Positions 45,871 through 54,028 of a stretch of 64,000 nt of DNA are shown piece by piece. The notes below the pieces were generated by a model. The model saw nothing but the letters and a program-made list of their open reading frames with translations. It ran no database searches and was not told where the DNA came from. Source of the stretch: JAFGNB01 sp050304135 (GTDB lineage Bacteria; Fibrobacterota; Chitinivibrionia; Chitinivibrionales; Chitinispirillaceae); contig JBNLDC010000018.1 in assembly GCA_050304135.1 (NCBI GenBank), forward strand, positions 62,001 to 126,000, written 5' to 3'. The number at the start of each line of letters is the position of its first letter. Within the stretch, counting starts at the first letter, position 1. A program made the position numbers and the translations under genes.

Positions 45871-46013
45871 TTAACTATTGTTTGTCCGGAAATTCTCCAT
45901 ACACACATTGAGCGCAGTCGAAAGGTCGAAATGAATCAATTCCATCAGATCACGGGCACACTTCGACTGAGCTCAGTGTCCAGAAATGGTAGTTTCCGGA
46001 AGGCACTAACTAA
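45871..46013. repeat. MITE-like dispersed repeat, copy 2
   Basis: Same element family as 15444-15613, including the 19-bp block AGAAATGGTAGTTTCCGGA and ACATTGAGCGCAGTCGAAAG inverted against CTTCGACTGAGCTCAGTG. Its ends (TTAACTATTGTTTGTCCGGAAA and, on the other strand, TTAGTTAGTGCCTTCCGGAAA) are imperfect inverted repeats. It lies between the kinase gene and a lipoprotein gene. Confidence 0.75.
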
Positions 46014-46049
46014 AAAGTCATCTCAGTTTAACCAAGGACATCTTTAATT

Positions 46050-46754
46050 ATGACACATCGACTCACACCACTCCTGTTCTGCTGTTCTGCAGCCCTGCTG
46101 ACCCTCATCAGCTGTGATTACTTTAACTTTGATAAACTGCTTGAGCAGGATCCGACCAAAAGCCGAATGGAAGGCGTCTGGGAGGTAACCGAGGCGTATA
46201 ATGAGGATGGAGAGTCGATACTTGATTCCATCAGTATGCCAATTACGCTTTTTCACCTTTCAAGCGATAATTCAGTTACTTCTACGGCTGGTCCGATGGT
46301 AACGTACTTAGTGTATGGTGGCAGCAAATACAACTCTATCGCCTCCAAAATTGATCAGGTCTTCAACTACGCAAGTCTTGGACTTAACCATGGTGAATGG
46401 AGTATAGATGGAGGGCAAGCGACTCGTTTTACCCTCGAAATGAAATTGGAAGGAGTAGCTGGTCAAAAAGCATTGACAGATCTTCTTGGCTGGTTAGGAA
46501 TTGGTAGCGACTACCTTGACGTTGTGATCTACCATAAGTTTTTAGATGTCGAGGTAACATTCGAAAACTGGAACGATTCGGTAATGACATGGGAATTTGA
46601 TAATGAAACCAGAGCAATATATAATACCAAAAACAAAGACCTTGAATATGTAATCTGGAACGGTTGGTCAACGGATTCTTTTTCACGCTGTAAATTCGTT
46701 CTAACAAAACGGTCAAAAGATATTGAGGATCTTATCAAAGAGGCAACGGAATAA
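46050..46754 (+). CDS. Hypothetical lipoprotein
   Basis: A 234-residue lipoprotein; the signal peptide ends in LISC with Cys22 as the lipid site. The body is mostly beta-type (MEGVWEVTEAYNEDGESIL near the start recalls lipocalin-like domains), with a Trp-rich C-terminal half. It has no close family that I know. The start follows a MITE-like repeat with no clear ribosome-binding site, and the local sequence is more AT-rich than its neighbours, which could reflect transfer. Confidence 0.7.
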   Translation: MTHRLTPLLFCCSAALLTLISCDYFNFDKLLEQDPTKSRMEGVWEVTEAYNEDGESILDSISMPITLFHLSSDNSVTSTAGPMVTYLVYGGSKYNSIASKIDQVFNYASLGLNHGEWSIDGGQATRFTLEMKLEGVAGQKALTDLLGWLGIGSDYLDVVIYHKFLDVEVTFENWNDSVMTWEFDNETRAIYNTKNKDLEYVIWNGWSTDSFSRCKFVLTKRSKDIEDLIKEATE

Positions 46755-46778
46755 TCAGCATTGTATCGTTTAAGTGCA

Positions 46779-46868
46779 TCGGGGTCGGGGTCGGACATCG
46801 GAATCGGTATCGTCTTTTATTTCAAGCCTTTTTCGATAACCGATAACCGATACCGACCCCGACCCCGA
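46779..46868. repeat. Long inverted repeat built from short tandem units
   Basis: TCGGGGTCGGGGTCGG (46779-46794) is the exact reverse complement of CCGACCCCGACCCCGA (46853-46868). Inside, ATCGGTATCG is partly complementary to CGATAACCGATAACCGATA. The result is a 90-bp hairpin-capable tract of tandem 6-7-base units. It sits between convergent lipoprotein genes and could act as a bidirectional barrier. Confidence 0.85.
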
Positions 46869-46980
46869 ATCTACAGAAATCTGTGTTGACTATTTTGAGA
46901 CGTTTAATAACACACCGGACACCATCGTAGCGAAGCCATACCATGACGTCTCTGCAACGTTTGCATTTCAATTACCATTA

Positions 46981-48330
46981 TCAATCCAATTTCTCCACCG
47001 ACACCACTTTCCCCACGTAATCCCAGGTAACGGCATACCTTTTTTCTCCGGAATCGGTAGTAATGGTCACCTCCGCGGTGATCACCGTCTCCTCCAACGA
47101 TCCGTCAACCTCGATCCGGGAGTCGTCTCTGAACGTTGTACTGAAATAGATGGTTCCATCGGAAGGCTTTCCACCCGATGGAATGGGGGTTTCTGCGGTA
47201 TAGTCGAACCGTACCTCGCGGTCGGTGCCGCGCAGAAATTTCACGTGCAGATAGATTCCCAGAAGCGAATCATCAAGCGTATCAGGCCCGTCCTTACCGA
47301 GCAGCGCACAAATCCGCATGGAATCGGTGTCGAGCGAATCATCCGCTGCCGTCGTAATACGGTAGACGTTGACGCTATCATCCGGAAAGAATGATGAATC
47401 CCCGTCGGTCTTGAGCACCGTCCAGTGAACGGTTCGCGTGGTAAAGGTGTTCTCCACCGCGTATCGTACCGCATAATTTTTCTGACTGTCGGCGGGAAAA
47501 ACCACCATCCGTGCAGTGGTCGCACTTCGTTTGAGTACCGCAAGAGCGGTTTCCGCAAACGCTACGGTAGAAAGATCGACCAGGCAACTGTCGCCATCGG
47601 CTTCGTTATCGATCGCGAAACCATCGCCGTCGCCGTCGTGCACTGCAGTGGCCGAAAGGGTATCGCCCCGTACGGTAACAAGCGCATCGGTAAATACCAC
47701 CTTGTTGTCTTCCTCAAGGTCAAAATCACGGTCGGGCCCGGCATCAACCACATACCGACCTGTCTCCACCCTCCCGAGCACACCCTCCCTTTGCAGTACC
47801 ACCAGCACCTGCTGCTTTTGCGCCGTACTCGAATAAAGCAGCGAATCACCGTCGTAATCGGTATACCGGTAACGCTCGATGGTTGCCGGAACACCGTTTG
47901 CGACCACGGCACCGGCAAAGGAAACGAACAGGGTATCGGTTCCGTTAACTTTTGCCACCAGTGTATCATACCTGACCGCATCAAGGGTATTCTTGCGGCT
48001 GAAGAGTGTTATGGTCCCGGCCACCGGATCGATCGCATACCAGAGTGAATCAGCCGCCGACGTTTTCGCGAGCAGTGATCGTTTTCCGATCCCCCCCACA
48101 TCGGGTTCCAGGGAAGGAAGTGCCGGTAGCGCGAGCGCAGAGGGATCAACCTTCGCGACACCGGGATTTTCCCACTCCTGCTCAAGATTCTGTGCAATTT
48201 CCCCGCCGGCATCGGCAATCATGTTCGGAAAATCGTCTCCACCGGACCGGCTTACCGGCGACTCGCTGCAGCGGATAAAGACAATACCGCACAGGGCGGC
48301 AAGGATGATACTGTTTATGCAACCGTTCAT
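46981..48330 (-). CDS. Lipoprotein coupled to a TIGR02147 gene (second module)
   Basis: A 449-residue predicted lipoprotein of unknown function. Its ATG overlaps the TIGR02147 stop as ATGA. The signal peptide ends at FIRC (Cys21): Arg before the Cys departs from the lipobox consensus, so lipidation is likely but not certain. It contains acidic metal-loop-like stretches (TDYDGDSLLYS, VHDGDGDGFAIDNEADGD) and beta-rich surroundings ending in TDSGEKRYAVTWDYVGKVVSV. Size, gene order and DxDGDG segments parallel the lipoprotein at 10036-11448, although overall sequence identity looks low. Confidence 0.8.
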   Translation of the reverse strand: MNGCINSIILAALCGIVFIRCSESPVSRSGGDDFPNMIADAGGEIAQNLEQEWENPGVAKVDPSALALPALPSLEPDVGGIGKRSLLAKTSAADSLWYAIDPVAGTITLFSRKNTLDAVRYDTLVAKVNGTDTLFVSFAGAVVANGVPATIERYRYTDYDGDSLLYSSTAQKQQVLVVLQREGVLGRVETGRYVVDAGPDRDFDLEEDNKVVFTDALVTVRGDTLSATAVHDGDGDGFAIDNEADGDSCLVDLSTVAFAETALAVLKRSATTARMVVFPADSQKNYAVRYAVENTFTTRTVHWTVLKTDGDSSFFPDDSVNVYRITTAADDSLDTDSMRICALLGKDGPDTLDDSLLGIYLHVKFLRGTDREVRFDYTAETPIPSGGKPSDGTIYFSTTFRDDSRIEVDGSLEETVITAEVTITTDSGEKRYAVTWDYVGKVVSVEKLD

Positions 48331-49154
48331 AACCGCTCCGTCCGTCGTGATTTCGGTACATACTGTACATTGAGCAACATAATGGAATCTGCTTTCTCGG
48401 TATCGTCAGTAACGAGCCCCCAAATCTCCTCGCGAAACGACTCGATACGTTCAAGTATTTTTTTCCGGGTAGGAGCACTGACACTCAGCAGCATCGACGA
48501 GATATGCCGACGGTCGGGGGGGAGTTTAAGCAGTGGTTCGAGTGTCTGGATGATCCATTCGCGATTGATCTGCTTGACCTGATCGCGCAGTTTTTCGGGA
48601 GGTTCGATGACGAGGTCGGTAACGGTGTATTTTCCGTCGCCCCCCTGTGTGATCATGCCCCAGTCACACAGATCGCGTACATATTTTTTCACCAGTGCCG
48701 ATGGTAGTGCCGGAATAGTGAAACGCCCCAATGCGTCGTAATCACCCGAAAAATCAGTCGCCATAATTGCAGTCCGGATGAGTGCATAGCGAAAGTCCTG
48801 ATAATATTTGCTCTGAATCGGATTGAGACGGGCAAAACTGCTCCGGTTTCTCCGAAAGAGAATTTTCCGGTAAATCTCCTGTTGCCCCTGCTGGTCTTTT
48901 TCCTGCCGGTAGGCAACAAGCAACCTGAAGAATTCCGCCTCAATCTCCGAAAGGCTGAACGCCCGGATCATTTTTTCGGTGGCAGCCCTGCTGAGCTTCC
49001 GCCTCCCTTTAATGACATCATTGAGGAATCCGGGATTGCTGAAAGATGCTTCAGCGGCGAATTTCCGGTAGGTGTACGACGAGTCCTCACTGCAACGTTC
49101 CTCGTACCGGTGTTGCAGATAAAGACGGAAATCATCGTATTCATAAATATTCAT
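48327..49154 (-). CDS. TIGR02147 family protein (second module)
   Basis: A 275-residue cytoplasmic protein beginning MNIYEYDDFRLYLQHRYEER, collinear with the paralogue at 11441-12283. N-terminal helices (FAAEASFSNPGFLNDVIKGRRKLSRAATEKMIRAFSLSE) look like a repressor-type helix-turn-helix. The C-terminal TIGR02147 domain contains FSGDYDALGRFTIPALPSALVKKYVRDLCDWGMI. The stop overlaps the lipoprotein start by 4 bp. A candidate palindromic operator lies upstream at 49316-49338. The family is expanded in Fibrobacter; its regulatory role is inferred. Confidence 0.88.
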   Translation of the reverse strand: MNIYEYDDFRLYLQHRYEERCSEDSSYTYRKFAAEASFSNPGFLNDVIKGRRKLSRAATEKMIRAFSLSEIEAEFFRLLVAYRQEKDQQGQQEIYRKILFRRNRSSFARLNPIQSKYYQDFRYALIRTAIMATDFSGDYDALGRFTIPALPSALVKKYVRDLCDWGMITQGGDGKYTVTDLVIEPPEKLRDQVKQINREWIIQTLEPLLKLPPDRRHISSMLLSVSAPTRKKILERIESFREEIWGLVTDDTEKADSIMLLNVQYVPKSRRTERL

Positions 49155-49315
49155 AAAGAAACCCGCCCGGAAATGGTGCTATAGTTACCGTAATAATATA
49201 CCCGGAAAACCAGTACTTTTCAACATTATTTATTTTTTAAGATTACATAATACCCAATTAATTGATAAATTTAACTGTTTTATGGCCTTTTTTAACATTG
49301 TTTTTATTTTTATTT

Positions 49316-49338
49316 GATTACATATAATTTATGTAATC
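49316..49338. promoter_or_regulatory. Inverted repeat, candidate operator
   Basis: GATTACATA (49316-49324), a 5-bp spacer TAATT, and TATGTAATC (49330-49338) make a perfect 9-bp inverted repeat. A third copy, GATTACATAA, occurs at 49241-49250, about 90 bp upstream of the TIGR02147 start. Operator function is inferred. Confidence 0.45.
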
Positions 49339-49469
49339 ACCACCATAGTACCTCAGGTTGCCTCCGGCTTTGAGTTTCTGGAACGGGAACAACCATCCTG
49401 GCGGACATTTTGTTCCAATCCGGTTGTTTGACACCGGTTTAAAAAAAAACACCGCCGCGTAACAAGTAG

Positions 49470-49498
49470 TTGACCTTCAACGTAACTTTTCGTATTTT
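49470..49498 (+). promoter_or_regulatory. Candidate promoter of tRNA-Val
   Basis: TTGACC (49470-49475), a 17-bp spacer, and TATTTT (49493-49498), about 100 bp upstream of the tRNA. It could also serve the downstream thrS operon by readthrough. Confidence 0.45.
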
Positions 49499-49600
49499 AG
49501 GTGCTTGCTGTTCGGAATTATCCGGGATGTGGTTCTCCTCATCGATGTCAGGTTTTCGGAAACCGGAGCCCCCGGATGGCTTTTAACATCGAACATTTCA

Positions 49601-49675
49601 GGGCGATTAGCTCAGTTTGGTTAGAGTACTACCTTGACATGGTAGGGGTCACTGGTTCGAGTCCAGTATCGCCCA
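49601..49675 (+). tRNA. tRNA-Val (anticodon GAC)
   Basis: A 75-nt cloverleaf: acceptor GGGCGAT/ATCGCCC, D arm GCTCAGTTTGGTTAGAGT, anticodon stem CTACC/GGTAG with loop TTGACAT (anticodon GAC), T loop TTCGAGT, and discriminator A. CCA is not encoded; seven T follow directly. Confidence 0.97.
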
Positions 49676-49771
49676 TTTTTTTACCTCGTACTCATCTTTT
49701 CTCTCAAATTTGAAAATGATGATTATGGGGTAGTTATATTTATCCCGGAACTGGGAACCGGCAACACACGT

Positions 49772-51676
49772 ATGAAAATCGTTTTACCTGACGGAGCAAC
49801 AAAAGAAGTCGCGGACGGGATTTCCGCTCTTGATTTTGCTAAAAGTATCAGTCCCCGCCTGGCGAAAGAGGCCGTTGCCGCAGTTATCAACGATCAGCCA
49901 TCCGACCTTTCACGCACCCTTCACGAAAACGACCGTGTCACGATTCTCACGTTCGACAGTGCCGAAGGTAAACAGGTATTCTGGCACTCCTCCTCCCACG
50001 TTCTCGCGCAGGCGGTTCAGGAACTCTTCCCTACGGCAAAACTGGCCATCGGTCCGGCCATTGAAAACGGATTCTACTACGACTTCGATACTGAACGCCC
50101 CTTTTCGCCCGATGACATCGTGGCTATAGAAAAAAAAGTAAAAGAGATTATAAGCCGCAAAGAAGTAATTACCCGCAGCGAACCGTCGAAGGATGTACTG
50201 CTGGCGTATTACCGCGAACGTGGTGAAATTTACAAAGTCGAACTGCTCGACGATATCGAAGGAACGCCGAGTGTGTACCGTCAGGGCGAGTGGCAGGATC
50301 TCTGCCGCGGGCCGCACGTACCCTCTACGGGAATCATCAAGGCATTTAAAATTCTCTCGATCGCCGGGGCCTACTGGCGCGGCAGCGAGAAGAACAAAAT
50401 GCTGCAGCGGATTTACGCGATCTCCTTTCCGAAACAGTCACTGCTCGACGAATACCTTACCCTCGTTGAAGAGGCCCAGAAGCGCGACCATCGTAAACTG
50501 GGCAGGGAACTTGATCTTTTCTCGTTCCATCCGGAGGGAGCCGGTTTTCCGTTCTGGCATCCCAAGGGGGTGCTTCTGTACAATCTGATTGCCGAGTTCA
50601 GCCGGTCGCTGCATCTCAAAGCGGGATATCAGGAGGTGAAAACACCGATTATTCTCAACGAGGAGCTCTGGCACCGCAGCGGGCACTGGGACAAATACCG
50701 CGAAAACATGTATTTCACCGAAATCGACGAGGCAACACACGCCGTCAAACCGATGAACTGCCCGGGGCATCTGCTGATTTACCGTAACAGCGCCCACTCC
50801 TACCGCGAGTTCCCGCTCAAATTCTTTGAATTCGGACTGGTGCACCGTCACGAGAAAGCGGGAGTGCTCCACGGTCTCTTTCGCGTCCGTCAGTTTACTC
50901 AGGACGACGCGCACATTTTCTGCACCCCGGACCAGATCGAGGATCAGGTTACGGAGGTGATGCAGTTCATTATGAACATGTACAGAATTTTCGGTTTTGA
51001 GAGCTATAAAATCGAACTGTCAACCCGTCCGGAACAGTACATCGGTTCACCCGAAATTTGGGACAACGCGGAAACCGCGCTCAAAAACGTCCTTGAACAC
51101 CGCGGTATCGATTATCAGCTTAATCCCGGTGACGGCGCGTTTTACGGTCCGAAAATTGATTTTCATATCAGAGACGTGCTCGGCCGCAGCTGGCAGTGCG
51201 GTACCATTCAGCTTGATTTCAGCATGCCCGAGCGGTTTGAACTGGAATATACCGACTCTGACGGGCAGCACAAGCGTCCGGTGATGATCCACCGTGCACT
51301 GTTCGGTTCAATGGAACGGTTCATCGGTATTCTGATCGAAAACTACGGAGGGGCACTTCCTTTCTGGCTTGCACCGGTGCAGGTAAAACTGCTGCCGATT
51401 GCCGACCGGTTTATTGACTACTGCACTTCCGTCCGTAATGATCTTTCCAAAGCGGGTATCCGGGTGGAAATTGACGACCGCAGCGAAAAAATCGGCTACA
51501 AAATCCGTGATGCGGAACTGAAGAAAGTTCCCTTAATGGGTATTATCGGTGAAAAGGAACAGGCTGCAGCCAGAGTATCCGTCCGCGAACACGGCAAGGG
51601 AGATACGGGATCGGTTACGGTAAATGAGTTCATCAAACAGCTTACAGAACGTAACAATAGTATTTCTGCACAATAA
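49772..51676 (+). CDS. thrS: Threonyl-tRNA synthetase
   Basis: Class II synthetase charging tRNA-Thr, 634 residues. Domain order: N-terminal TGS domain (1-62, VLPDGATKEVADGISALDFAKSI), the editing domain with HSSSHVLAQAVQELFP, the catalytic core with motif-2 region VKPMNCPGHLLIYRN and HRHEKAGVLHGLFRVRQFTQDDAHIF, and a C-terminal anticodon-binding domain (APVQVKLLPIADRF). The zinc-binding Cys is in MNCPGH. It leads the thrS-infC-rpmI-rplT-pheS-pheT operon and follows tRNA-Val by 96 bp. A weak TTGAAA/TATATT pair lies near 49710-49740. Confidence 0.97.
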   Translation: MKIVLPDGATKEVADGISALDFAKSISPRLAKEAVAAVINDQPSDLSRTLHENDRVTILTFDSAEGKQVFWHSSSHVLAQAVQELFPTAKLAIGPAIENGFYYDFDTERPFSPDDIVAIEKKVKEIISRKEVITRSEPSKDVLLAYYRERGEIYKVELLDDIEGTPSVYRQGEWQDLCRGPHVPSTGIIKAFKILSIAGAYWRGSEKNKMLQRIYAISFPKQSLLDEYLTLVEEAQKRDHRKLGRELDLFSFHPEGAGFPFWHPKGVLLYNLIAEFSRSLHLKAGYQEVKTPIILNEELWHRSGHWDKYRENMYFTEIDEATHAVKPMNCPGHLLIYRNSAHSYREFPLKFFEFGLVHRHEKAGVLHGLFRVRQFTQDDAHIFCTPDQIEDQVTEVMQFIMNMYRIFGFESYKIELSTRPEQYIGSPEIWDNAETALKNVLEHRGIDYQLNPGDGAFYGPKIDFHIRDVLGRSWQCGTIQLDFSMPERFELEYTDSDGQHKRPVMIHRALFGSMERFIGILIENYGGALPFWLAPVQVKLLPIADRFIDYCTSVRNDLSKAGIRVEIDDRSEKIGYKIRDAELKKVPLMGIIGEKEQAAARVSVREHGKGDTGSVTVNEFIKQLTERNNSISAQ

Positions 51677-51699
51677 AACAGGCTCAAAGGAGGCGCTTT

Positions 51700-52338
51700 A
51701 TTAACAACAGATACCAATCATCACCCAGAGAAGACTCAACGCGCATAAACACCGCGATCCGCACACCGCGGGTACGTGTTGTCAGCCACACCGGAGAGGC
51801 ACTGGGAATTATGCCGACCTCCGAAGCGCTCGCGCAGGCCGAAGCGGTCGGGCTTGATCTGGTCGAGGTAGCACCGATGGCAGATCCGCCGGTGTGTCGC
51901 ATTATGGATTACGGTAAGTTCAAATACGAAAAATCCAAAAAAGCCAAGGAAGCCAAGAAAAAACAGCATGTGATGCATCTCAAGGAGATCAAACTCCATC
52001 CGAAAACCGATGAACACGATTTCATGTTCAAGATGGATCATGCCCGAAAGTTTCTTCTTAAAGGTGACCGGGTGAAAGCGACTGTTGTTTTCAGGGGCCG
52101 TGAGATTACGCATATCGACTTCGGAAGAGCGGTGCTCAACCGTCTTGACACCTTTCTCACCGATATTGCACAGGTTGAGTTGGCACAGAAAATGGAAGGA
52201 CGCAACATGACGTCCATTTACGTACCGGATAAACTGAAGATTCGTGATTATACAAAAAAGCAGGAAAAACTGGAACTTGAGAAGAAAAAAGAGAGTGCCG
52301 GTACCCCTGTTACCGAACCACCGACGGAAGCTAATTAA
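51700..52338 (+). CDS. infC: Translation initiation factor IF-3 (AUU start)
   Basis: Binds the 30S subunit and checks start-codon pairing; 212 residues. No ATG or GTG is suitably placed. The frame, read upstream of the internal ATG at 51811, carries the conserved N domain (RINTAIRTPRVRVVSHTGEALGIMPTSEALAQAEAVGLDLVEVAP). The only well-placed start is ATT at 51700, 6 nt after AAAGGAGG (51686-51693). E. coli infC also starts with AUU, which lets IF-3 repress its own synthesis. The C domain contains IMDYGKFKYEKSKKAKEAKKKQ and the ribosome-contact segment RGREITHIDFG. The gene follows thrS by 23 bp. Confidence 0.92.
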   Translation: MNNRYQSSPREDSTRINTAIRTPRVRVVSHTGEALGIMPTSEALAQAEAVGLDLVEVAPMADPPVCRIMDYGKFKYEKSKKAKEAKKKQHVMHLKEIKLHPKTDEHDFMFKMDHARKFLLKGDRVKATVVFRGREITHIDFGRAVLNRLDTFLTDIAQVELAQKMEGRNMTSIYVPDKLKIRDYTKKQEKLELEKKKESAGTPVTEPPTEAN

Positions 52339-52361
52339 CCTTTTCAATAACGGAGTACACC

Positions 52362-52556
52362 ATGCCGAAGATGAAAACACGCAGTTGCGCGAAGAAACGG
52401 TTCAGACTCACCGCCAATGGTCATCTGAAACGCAAAAAAGCATACACCTCACACATCCTCAACAAAAAAGACCGCAAACGTAAAAGAGGTCTCCGAAAGA
52501 CCGCTTTGGTGTTCAAGGGTCTCGAGAAAAACATGCGCGCGATGATTGAGGTCTAA
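52362..52556 (+). CDS. rpmI: Ribosomal protein bL35
   Basis: A 64-residue very basic protein of the large ribosomal subunit, beginning MPKMKTRSCAKKRFRLT with the family pattern LNKKDRKRKRGLRKTALV. It lies 23 bp after infC and 42 bp before rplT, in the usual order. Confidence 0.96.
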   Translation: MPKMKTRSCAKKRFRLTANGHLKRKKAYTSHILNKKDRKRKRGLRKTALVFKGLEKNMRAMIEV

Positions 52557-52598
52557 TTTTTTTAGCGAAAAATAACTTGCAATAATAAAGGAGTATCT

Positions 52599-52946
52599 AT
52601 GCCCAGGGCAAAAAACCGTGTAGCATCACGGGCAAAAAGAAAAAAGCTGCTTTCCGCAACCTCCGGATATTACGGAAAACGCGGTAGCTGTTCCTCGATC
52701 GCCAAGGACGCGTTCCTCCGTGCCGGTGTGTATGCCTATCGCGATCGCAAACAGAAGAAACGTCAGTTTCATACCTTGTGGATTATGCGTATCAATGCAG
52801 CTGCACGCCTGAACGGTATGCCGTACGCGAAGTTCATGTCCGGTCTCAAGACCAAGGGAATCGATCTTGACCGCAAGACGCTCGCTCACCTTGCGATGCA
52901 TGAACCGGAAGCGTTCGCGACGCTTGTTGAATCTGTCAAAGCATAA
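52599..52946 (+). CDS. rplT: Ribosomal protein bL20
   Basis: A 115-residue 23S-binding assembly protein. Landmarks: MPRAKNRVASRAKRKKLL, GYYGKRGSCSSIAKDAFLRAGVYAYRDRKQKKR, and GLKTKGIDLDRKTLAHLAMHEP. In E. coli and B. subtilis L20 represses the infC-rpmI-rplT mRNA; a matching leader structure was not identified here. A good AAGGAG lies upstream of the ATG. pheS follows 3 bp later. Confidence 0.96.
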   Translation: MPRAKNRVASRAKRKKLLSATSGYYGKRGSCSSIAKDAFLRAGVYAYRDRKQKKRQFHTLWIMRINAAARLNGMPYAKFMSGLKTKGIDLDRKTLAHLAMHEPEAFATLVESVKA

Positions 52947-52949
52947 CCT

Positions 52950-53981
52950 ATGAAAGATTCTCCGAAAGCCGTCCCTGCGGCGGCTAAGATCGAAGTATTA
53001 TCACAAAAGGCCGAACAGGCCTTTTGTGCCATTACCGACGCCGCCTCGGCCGAAGCGTTCCGTATTGCCTGGCTCGGCAAAAAAGGAACCCTCCGTGGCC
53101 TCCTGAAATCAATAAAGGACGTACCGGAGGAACTGCGACGCTCGTTCGGTGCACGGGTCAACGAACTTCACGCCACCTTCGAGGAAAAATTCGCCGCGGC
53201 ACCGTGGCAGAAGAACGAAGGAAGCAGCTCGGTAGTGTTCGACCCTGCTCTTCCGGGATTTCCTTTTCCTCAGGGCAGCCTTCATCCGCTGATGAAAATC
53301 CGCAATGAAATCCGTGACATTTTCGTCAGCATGGGATTTTCCATTGCCTACGGTCCGGACATTGAGACTGATTATTACAATTTCGAGGCGCTTAACATGC
53401 CGGCGTTCCATCCGGCCCGTGATATGCAGGATACCTTTTACATTACGGCGACGCAACTGCTGCGGACCCATACATCGCCGGTACAGATCCGCACCATGGA
53501 GCTTGAACGTCCCCCGATCAGATCGATCATGCCGGGGCGCGTGTACCGTAACGAAGAGATCAGTGCGCGCAGTTACTGCCTGTTCCATCAGATTGAAGGG
53601 CTCTACATCGACCGGAAGGTTTCGTTCGCCGATCTGAAAGGCACCCTGCTTGCCTTCTCCCGCCGTTTTTTTGACGACAATACAAAACTCAAGATCCGTC
53701 CGAGTTTCTTTCCGTTCACCGAACCGAGTGTCGAGATTGATGTGGAGTGTTTCCTCTGCAAAGGCAAGGGGTGCAGCATCTGCAAACAATCCGGCTGGCT
53801 CGAAGTACTCGGCGCAGGCATGGTGCATCCGCGGGTTCTTGCAAGCGGCAACATCGACAGCAACGAGTTCACCGGATTCGCCTTCGGAATCGGCATTGAG
53901 CGTATTGCACTGCTCAAATACGGCATCGAAGATATCCGTCTCTTTTTTGAAAACGATCTCCGTTTTCTCAGGCAGTTTTAA
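52950..53981 (+). CDS. pheS: Phenylalanyl-tRNA synthetase alpha subunit
   Basis: Catalytic alpha subunit of the (alpha-beta)2 enzyme, 343 residues. N-terminal coiled-coil region, then the class II core: HPLMKIRNEIRDIFVSMGFSIAYGPDIETDYYNFEALNMPAFHPARDMQDTF, HTSPVQIRTM (motif 2 neighbourhood), VYRNEEISARSYCLFHQIEGLYID, FFPFTEPSVEIDVECFLCKGKGC, and GFAFGIGIERIALLKYG (motif 3). It starts 3 bp after rplT. An 11-bp perfect hairpin is built into codons about 18-27. A repeat separates it from pheT. Confidence 0.97.
   Translation: MKDSPKAVPAAAKIEVLSQKAEQAFCAITDAASAEAFRIAWLGKKGTLRGLLKSIKDVPEELRRSFGARVNELHATFEEKFAAAPWQKNEGSSSVVFDPALPGFPFPQGSLHPLMKIRNEIRDIFVSMGFSIAYGPDIETDYYNFEALNMPAFHPARDMQDTFYITATQLLRTHTSPVQIRTMELERPPIRSIMPGRVYRNEEISARSYCLFHQIEGLYIDRKVSFADLKGTLLAFSRRFFDDNTKLKIRPSFFPFTEPSVEIDVECFLCKGKGCSICKQSGWLEVLGAGMVHPRVLASGNIDSNEFTGFAFGIGIERIALLKYGIEDIRLFFENDLRFLRQF
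53002..53028 (+). promoter_or_regulatory. Perfect hairpin within the 5' end of pheS
   Basis: CACAAAAGGCC (53002-53012), loop GAACA, GGCCTTTTGTG (53018-53028): an 11-bp perfect stem about 50 nt into the coding sequence. The 3' arm includes TTTT, so it resembles a weak attenuator, but no long T tract follows. Confidence 0.5.
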
Positions 53982-54028
53982 CCTGGTGTTTCCGACAATA
54001 TCAGAAGTAATGAGCTTTTAAAATAGTA

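Larger units (their letters stand above)
49155..49600. other. AT-rich region between the second TIGR02147 gene and tRNA-Val
   Basis: About 445 bp, very AT-rich from 49200 to 49340. It holds an inverted repeat with an isolated third half-site (49241-49250), probably the promoter region of the TIGR02147 gene, and a good rightward promoter candidate at 49470-49498. No protein gene is supported. Confidence 0.5.

Noticed and set aside
45871..46013. Insertion sequence with transposase
   Set aside because: The element is about 140 bp and has no open frame; it is at most a non-autonomous MITE-like repeat.
49676..49771. T-box or amino-acid-responsive leader before thrS
   Set aside because: The gap is only 96 bp and contains no T-box sequence or antiterminator-like structure.
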